A stretch of 64,000 nucleotides of DNA from assembly GCA_948567375.1 (NCBI GenBank), contig OX419755.1, positions 6,763,001 through 6,827,000 on the forward strand. The letters run 5' to 3'. The notes beneath the pieces were generated by a model, which did no database searches, was not told the DNA's origin, and saw only the letters and a program-made list of their open reading frames with translations. Origin of the DNA: Lunularia cruciata. Its lineage: Eukaryota; Streptophyta; Marchantiopsida; Lunulariales; Lunulariaceae. The position numbers and the translations under genes were made by a program. Shown here piece after piece: positions 59,011 through 64,000 of this stretch (position 1 is the first letter of the stretch; each line of letters opens with the position of its first letter).

Positions 59011-61613
59011 CGCAAGGCACTGAGACTTTGGTCGTCGAACGGAGGAAGGGAGCGCATGGTGGTGATGAGAACGAGAAGAGATCCATTACTCGAGATGATT
59101 ACAGTCGAGCCAATACAGGGATCAGAGGCATTAGACTTTGAGGTCTTGTAAGGATGAGATTCGAACGGTCAAGGATATCTCTGCCGGTGGGAGGTGGTGG
59201 TAGGGATACTGAATTGGTTGTGCTGCTGAGTTGCAGTGCTGGTAGGGCTGAGTCCGGGATTTTCGCAACCTAAAGAGCTGAATTAAAGAATCTGATCACT
59301 TGATTGAGGCCTGTGGATTTGATCACTCGCTGGGGAGGTACGGTGTTGTCAATTTTGATGAATAGCGAGGGAATAAGCACGGCTGGAAGTGAAAGGAGGG
59401 GATGAATTGATGAATTATCAATAATCAATTGCCCTGGATCGCGACGTTCGGTGGCAACTTGTTTTTTAGGACAGTTTGACTGTTTTGCTTGACGTTGAGG
59501 TGTGTGTTAGGGAGGTTTGAAACTAAGGAGGTGTCCTGTGTCTCATTTTTTGCTGTCTACTGGGGATCTCGGATTCTTCGGCTCGCGTTATAGTTCCCGG
59601 CTGCGGATAGTGGAGGAAGCGTCGGATCGTAACATCATGGGATTCTGAAGCAGTGATCATGTGTCTGCCTTGAATTGGAGGTAGGTGGTTTTCAACGTCA
59701 CCTGCTCACACCTTATACCTGTAAGAATCATTGCTCTTATGTCTTGTCGTTGAAAAACATGTTCGGGAGTCAAGATCCGCCGCGTTTATTTGGTCAACTT
59801 TGCGGTACTTTACTTTAAAATGGAGTAAGCCAGTAGAATGGACCCGTTTGTTGTCGTGGATACTTAAGTTTGATCTGTAACGACCTTCGAGAAGAGATAA
59901 CTCATTGAGGAGTAAACTTCTGTGTAATTCAAAGCTTTCAGCGCATCCAAGATACATTTGAATGTAGTTTACGTACGAGTGGACGATTGTATCTAAGACT
60001 CGTTTGCGTCACGATTGCACAACCTTAGCTGCTACCTAGGTTACTGTAATCTGAACTTGTGGCATATATCTGACGTATCGTAGTGTCCTGTCAGACTGTG
60101 CTATCTTCTCTTTTGATTGGTATAAGTGGGTCAGTCCCTTGACTTGTTTGAAACGATCAGTCATGATATTATAAAAGTGTGATGTCGCTGGGACAATGGA
60201 CTAAATGGAAGTAACGCTAAACAAGAAAAAGAAAGACAAGTCCACAGTTTGAAGTAACAAAGGTTTGTGGAGGAGTGGACACAATTATCGTGCTACTTTA
60301 AATCCTGCTAGTCGCTGGATCGATGCAAAAGTTACCAGAGGAAAGCTTAAAACCAAACAAGCAAGAATTGGGAGCTGTCCACCAATAGCCACAAAGTCGG
60401 GAGGCTTGATTCAATCTCCTTCTCCACAGGGTTCAAGGCAGCGCAGAGCAGCTATTTCCATGAGCATGAATAACAAACCCTAGTCAAAGCTGAAATGTTG
60501 GTCCACACTATGCTGCTGCGCAGTTCGCTGGTAATGTGATTTCATGAACCGTCTGGAGCCGGGTGCGAGTGTAAGTGTGGACACTGCATTTCGTCGTTGA
60601 GACTCTAAGCAAAGCCCCGCCATCCTCCTCCTTCCTCTGTTGAAGGAGACACTGGTAGCCAGGAAAGAATTTCTTCCTTCTTCACGGTTTACACGACAAT
60701 GCAGATCATCATGATCCCTCACCTTGCCTTTCGAAGCAAGCTAACATGTCAGCTCCCAGTTCTAACTTATCCATGTACGTACGCATTACAAGGTGATCCT
60801 GATCTTCAGATATGCCTCTGCGGTGGAGGATGTCATTGTGCTGAAGTTTCAGTACACTTGCATGATGAATATCGCCAAAAAGGCTGTTCGTTTTCAGAAT
60901 ACCAAGGAGTGAAATCGGAATCTCACCTCATTTCATCTGGATGGTGGAAATAGTTTGATGAGAATGTCTTCACCTATGGTAGCATCCACTGAATCTAGTA
61001 GTATTATCCAGTCTTGCAGCCTTGTACTCATAAATCTGGTCGTGTTCTGCAGGACGATCACCATGTCTATTTTACTAGTATGCAAGAAAACGAGATGCTG
61101 AGTGATCAACAGAGTGAAAACTTGGTGAGATCATCCATGTTATGGACTTTACTCTCTAGTCACTGTACACTTCCTTCCCACTTGCAGTGAATTGAACTTA
61201 ATTCTCAAAACGTGTTTCACCTTCGGACTCCTACGTCACCTCACTCAACGTTTACCTGACCCTTTTCTGCGCCGTTTAAACTCCATGCCCTTAAACAAAT
61301 TCTGAAAACAGATGTGGCTGTAAATGAATTACAGGATTTGAAGTATGTGGAAAAATTGTCTACATTTCTCCAACTGACGGTAAAGCAATTTTACATGCCA
61401 GTCCTATTATTGAGATAAACAAGTCCAATAGGACTTCATGCAAAGGCAACAAAACTTTTTTCTCGAAATGTTTCTCTCAGTATATATACATCTGGTCATC
61501 AAACGGCGTTAACATTATGCTTGAACAATTAGCGGTCCTAGAGGAAATTGAATCGAAATCTCCCAACGGGTTCTCAAACTGATGAACTTTGCTGTTTGAA
61601 AGGTGAATCACAG
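59011..61613 (+). other. Region upstream of the F-box/LRR gene
   Basis: No domain recognised. May contain promoter, leader exons and introns of the gene at 61614. The string CCTAG at 61537-61541, just after a stop, could be a splice acceptor joining an upstream exon. Confidence 0.35.
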
Positions 61614-63086
61614 ATGAAGAGACGAAGGGAGAAGATGCCCAAAGCAAGTACATCAGGGTCCAAAACTATCAAAGGCGAGTTAATCAGCTCTCCTTCTGCT
61701 CACGACTCAACACAGATGCGGCAAGGAGATGGTGCTGTGTTGACAGGAAGGAAAGGCAAGGGGTCAAGGAACAAGGGTGATGGACGTGAGAAAGAACAGT
61801 CCAGCTTATCTCGGCTCGCTGATTTGTCCATTAACGAAGGTACTGTTGAGAAGAATCCAGAAGTCATGGATTTTAACGATAGTTTTCCAGACGAGATCCT
61901 TCTTCATATATTTAAGTATGTATGGCGTCCGGAGAATTGCTGGGATGCTGCCAAAGTGTGCAAGCGCTGGCACGTACTTCAAGCGAGTAATTTACTTCAG
62001 AAACGGAGTGATCATGTTACGGGGAATTATCCGTGTATGGGCTTGAAGAAAGGGGATCGTTCAGGAAAGAAATCTCGCTGTAATGGTAAGACCAAGGCTC
62101 TAAAGTTGAAGAGAGTGGAAACAGAGTGGCGTCTTTCCATGGATCTTCTACAGAGCTGCAAACGGCACATCCATAATCTTGAGATTAAGGATTGCACCCA
62201 TATGACAGTAAGAGGTTATCAGCTCATAGCAGGCTTTGCCTCGAATCTGAAGTCGCTTCGGTTGGAGGCGTGCAATACAATGGACAATGCCAGCTTCGAT
62301 CTGATACTGGACAGATGTTCAACTTTGCGTTCAGTTCATTTGACTGGAGTCAGTCTTACTCTAGGAAACATCGTCGAAAAGGCTCCCAGACTCCAGGAGC
62401 TTCATGTACATGGATGTCGGAATGTTACTGTCAAGACACTGCTGTCTATTCTTCATGGTTTAACCAGCTTGAGATCTCTTAGTCTGACATACATGGGAGA
62501 AGGTTTGCAAGACTGGGATGGAACCAGATTTGAATTTGGACCTCCTTTGAAACTTCAACATCTTCACTTGGAGAACTCTCATGCGATCACCGACCGGCTT
62601 CTGTTATTACTTAGTTCTCGACTTTTAAGTTTAAAGAAGTTGGATCTCACCTTGTGCAAGTCGATCACTGACGATGGTTTGAAGGCCATACTTGCTTCAA
62701 GTGGCAATACTCTGACTAAGCTGGTGATGACCCGGTGTAGACGAATTTCTGACGAAAGTATGAGTACACTGGCAAAGGTTTCAGTCAGTATGCAAGATTT
62801 ATTTCTTGCAGGTTGTGCCATCAGCAATGAGGGATTAAGGATCTTGATGGAAGCTAAATGCGTTCCGAAACTGAGGAATTTGTCATTGGCATGCTGCAGT
62901 AAGTTATCTGATGCAGGGTTAGAGCATTTTGTAAACAAAGAAATGCAGCTAACTAGGTTCAAAACTCTTGACTTGCAGAATTGTCCTGGAATATCAGCTT
63001 TTGTTTTGAAGTTGCTTCCAGAAAAGCTGAATGGAAAGAAGTACAAAGTCATATCAGAGAAGAAGTCTGTCATGATTTCAGAGTGA
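61614..63086 (+). CDS. F-box/leucine-rich-repeat protein (490 aa)
   Basis: Start chosen at the first in-frame ATG (MKRRREKMPKAS); the open frame reaches 61548 but begins with TTG after a stop. The N-terminal 85 residues are basic and Ser/Lys-rich, possibly nuclear-targeting. The F-box is at about residues 89-130 (FPDEILLHIFKYV, CKRWH). Then about nine AMN1/FBXL-type repeats fill residues 180-470, with typical L-x-L-x2-C and ITDDGL or LSDAGL elements. Such proteins bind SKP1 through the F-box and substrates through the LRR arc, marking targets for ubiquitination. No intron visible, frame intact. Related plant proteins are many; I do not assign an orthologue. Confidence 0.9.
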   Translation: MKRRREKMPKASTSGSKTIKGELISSPSAHDSTQMRQGDGAVLTGRKGKGSRNKGDGREKEQSSLSRLADLSINEGTVEKNPEVMDFNDSFPDEILLHIFKYVWRPENCWDAAKVCKRWHVLQASNLLQKRSDHVTGNYPCMGLKKGDRSGKKSRCNGKTKALKLKRVETEWRLSMDLLQSCKRHIHNLEIKDCTHMTVRGYQLIAGFASNLKSLRLEACNTMDNASFDLILDRCSTLRSVHLTGVSLTLGNIVEKAPRLQELHVHGCRNVTVKTLLSILHGLTSLRSLSLTYMGEGLQDWDGTRFEFGPPLKLQHLHLENSHAITDRLLLLLSSRLLSLKKLDLTLCKSITDDGLKAILASSGNTLTKLVMTRCRRISDESMSTLAKVSVSMQDLFLAGCAISNEGLRILMEAKCVPKLRNLSLACCSKLSDAGLEHFVNKEMQLTRFKTLDLQNCPGISAFVLKLLPEKLNGKKYKVISEKKSVMISE

Positions 63087-64000
63087 CAGCACTCTATCAT
63101 CATGATGGGCAAAGAGGATGTGGTATATCCTCTCGTCAGATTGTTCATAGTCTATCATATAGGTTATGTGAATCAGTTCTTTGACTGGTCACTCAATTTT
63201 GGTGGTGTCTCGACGGGAGACATTTCAAAATTCTGAAAGGTTTGCAAATCTTTTTGTTGCTAATTTTCCATACTTTCATCATTCTCCAATCCATTAGTAT
63301 GGAGGTAGCTCCCGTAGGAACTTCTGGGTATCATTCCCAACTGTCAGGATGGAGACCCCAAAAGACCATCAACAGATTCTGACTTTTTGATGATGTTGCT
63401 GGGAGTAAAGGAAAGCTTAGCTGATAGCCTGGCCATGTCCTGTGATACTCACGTGCATATTCGATTGAGTCTCTTGGGGGCCAAATGCGTCTTCTCATGT
63501 CCAGATGTCACGCCTTAGACTGAGCATTGTAGCCGTGCATAGTTTGTAAATTTACAGCATCTGTCACATGACAGAGATCAAGGTGTAGACCTCCTACATA
63601 ACAGGCTGAATTCGAAGATTAGATAAGAAGCAGTGGAGATGTGGAGGATGATTACACATTTTTCTCTCCATAGGCGCTCACTTGAGTGGGAGGTTTTGGG
63701 TTCAGGTTAGAAGTTCTATTTGTGGGCAGCATGATTTGGGTATCATTGATGGAAGACGATTATGAAAAATGAAATCTTACTTTTCAGTGTGACTTTTCAC
63801 TTTTCAGTGTGATCAAGTGATACTTTCCCTTTTCAGTTCTTGTATCCTGAATTTCCATTTCTTATTATTCATCTCCATATGCTCATTATACCTACTTAGG
63901 ATAGTATACACCCCATGAAGCATAAAAGAGTATAGACTTGTAGAATCTGATCATTAGGATTGCCTTTCCTGCAACTGTATGCCTCTGGCCACTCATGAAC
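63087..64000 (+). other. 3' untranslated region and downstream DNA
   Basis: The first few hundred bases are probably 3' UTR. Two copies of CTTTTCAGTGTGA lie side by side near 63780-63812. No further gene. Confidence 0.45.

Noticed and set aside
61548..61613. Longer N-terminus of the F-box/LRR protein, starting at 61548.
   Set aside because: The codon is TTG directly after a stop; the first ATG in frame is at 61614.

Overview
The window is nuclear DNA of a streptophyte (a land plant or a charophyte alga). The evidence is a SKIP22/FBXO7-type F-box gene, an F-box/leucine-rich-repeat gene, plant-style Ty3 (gypsy) chromoviruses, and C-to-T decay at CG, CHG and CHH sites as expected under plant DNA methylation. 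I cannot name the species. There are no prokaryotic features.

Bases 1 to about 46,821 are a stack of nested LTR retrotransposons. The boundaries can be read from target-site duplications (TSDs) and the order of insertion follows: element A (oldest, minus strand) was split by element E (plus); E was split by element C (plus) and by chromovirus D (minus); C was split by element B (minus, youngest). Solo LTRs S1 (24808) and S2 (11029, 26157) and a 1.9-kb E relative (31574) also lie in C. Chromovirus G1 (1915-7491) also sits in A. A, B and C are one family. Removing the five insertions from C leaves about 9.7 kb, close to the 9,946 bp of B.

That family is the notable content. Read 5' to 3' it carries gag with zinc knuckles, an aspartic protease, a C5 cytosine DNA methyltransferase of Dnmt3/DRM-like type, reverse transcriptase, RNase H, a DDE integrase, and a PHD finger at the C-terminal position where G1 and D carry a chromodomain. 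Its ends are not ordinary LTRs: block X (about 455 bp) is at the 5' end, while the 3' end reads Y-X-Y, with Y about 106 bp. This is the A1-ORFs-B1-A2-B2 split-direct-repeat plan known from tyrosine-recombinase retroelements, but here with a DDE integrase and 4-bp TSDs, seen in two independent copies. All copies have stop codons and are decayed.

From about 47 kb the DNA changes to mixed-composition, mostly unique sequence with two same-strand genes without visible introns in their coding parts: a SKIP22/FBXO7-like F-box protein (50725-52686) and an F-box/LRR protein (61614-63086). Both would be substrate receptors of SCF ubiquitin ligases. Between and before them are degenerate tandem repeats, a telomere-box motif inside an inverted repeat and long stretches with no recognisable gene.
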